Positions 63,870 through 64,000 of a stretch of DNA of 64,000 bases are shown here, piece after piece. The DNA lies in assembly GCF_025869515.1 (NCBI RefSeq), contig NZ_JAOZVR010000122.1, forward strand, positions 48,258 to 112,257, written 5' to 3'. A program made the translations under genes and the position numbers. Source of the DNA: Ferrovibrio sp. GTDB taxonomy: Bacteria; Pseudomonadota; Alphaproteobacteria; Ferrovibrionales; Ferrovibrionaceae. The stretch's first letter is position 1. Each line of letters begins with the position of its first letter. The notes below the pieces were generated by a model, which had not been told where the DNA came from, ran no database searches, and saw nothing but the letters and a program-made list of their open reading frames with translations.

Positions 63870-64000
63870 GGCTGCCAATATGGGGCGGGACGGGGCCGGC
63901 GCCAAGACGCCGGCCGGGACCAGATCGGCCGGGAATCGGCCCGGAAGCGACTGTGCGTCCCGCTACTGCCATAGTTTGGCAAGACCTTCCGACCTGTTCG
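63870..64000. other. Window end, no gene identified
   Basis: The final 131 bases upstream of uvrB presumably hold its promoter. No further gene start can be supported before the window ends. Confidence 0.5.

Overview
The window is about 64 kb of GC-rich, gene-dense chromosomal sequence from an alphaproteobacterium. The gene content points to a Rhodospirillales-type lineage: a kdsD-lptC-lptA-lptB-rpoN-hpf-ptsN block, DUF1150 beside hsp20, DUF1285-Nudix-DUF6111-cca, petABC, NDUFAF7-pgeF, and MarR-OmpR-EnvZ beside ilvE. I see no phage, transposase, plasmid gene, CRISPR array, rRNA or tRNA. The genus cannot be named from sequence alone.

Layout. 1-6.3 kb (+): LPS export and sigma-54/PTS-Ntr operon, with a beta-carbonic anhydrase inserted between rpoN and a short hpf that has its own promoter. 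6.4-7.2 kb (-): hsp20 with a ROSE-like RNA thermometer, plus DUF1150. 7.3-20.5 kb: a 3-hydroxyacyl-CoA dehydrogenase, a class III cyclase with unusual N-terminal domains, an orphan histidine kinase, a flavoprotein of the disulfide-reductase fold without its redox cysteines, an MscS channel, pirin, a divergent wrbA/lysR pair, and a GNAT enzyme. 20.5-27.3 kb (-): a four-gene MoxR/DUF58/BatA-DUF4159/membrane-protein operon. 27.4-30.2 kb (+): DUF1285, CoA pyrophosphatase, DUF6111, CCA transferase. 30.3-32.1 kb (-): a 38-residue Lys/Ala protein, hemF and trmL. 32.3-34.9 kb (+): the cytochrome bc1 operon petABC with a strong terminator. 35-37.5 kb (+): adenine salvage (MTA phosphorylase with a histone-H1-like tail, then apt) and a glyoxalase-like protein.

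37.5-48 kb (-): dienelactone hydrolase, tandem MaoC dehydratases, ychF-pth-rplY, prs, a lipoprotein, and lysS-lgt-NDUFAF7-pgeF with tight overlaps. 48-52.4 kb (+): ubiK, ybjN, proC, a TetR/COQ9-like regulator followed by a phasin with an operator and promoter, csaA, DUF2914. 52.4-55 kb (-): MarR - OmpR response regulator - sensor kinase. 55-56 kb (+): ilvE. 56-63.9 kb (-): PAS protein, then uvrB-folM-like-folB, a 315-bp AT-rich gap with DnaA-box-like sites, and uvrC-pgsA-moaD-moaE.

Most of this is core metabolism. The items most worth following up are: Lys/Ala-rich tails (a hidden 38-aa H1-like gene and an H1-like extension on MTA phosphorylase), the ROSE-like thermometer of hsp20, the SRPBCC-zinc ribbon-cyclase fusion, the cysteine-less flavoprotein, three GAAACAAT half-sites between wrbA and lysR, the phasin operator, and the AT-rich gap upstream of uvrC.
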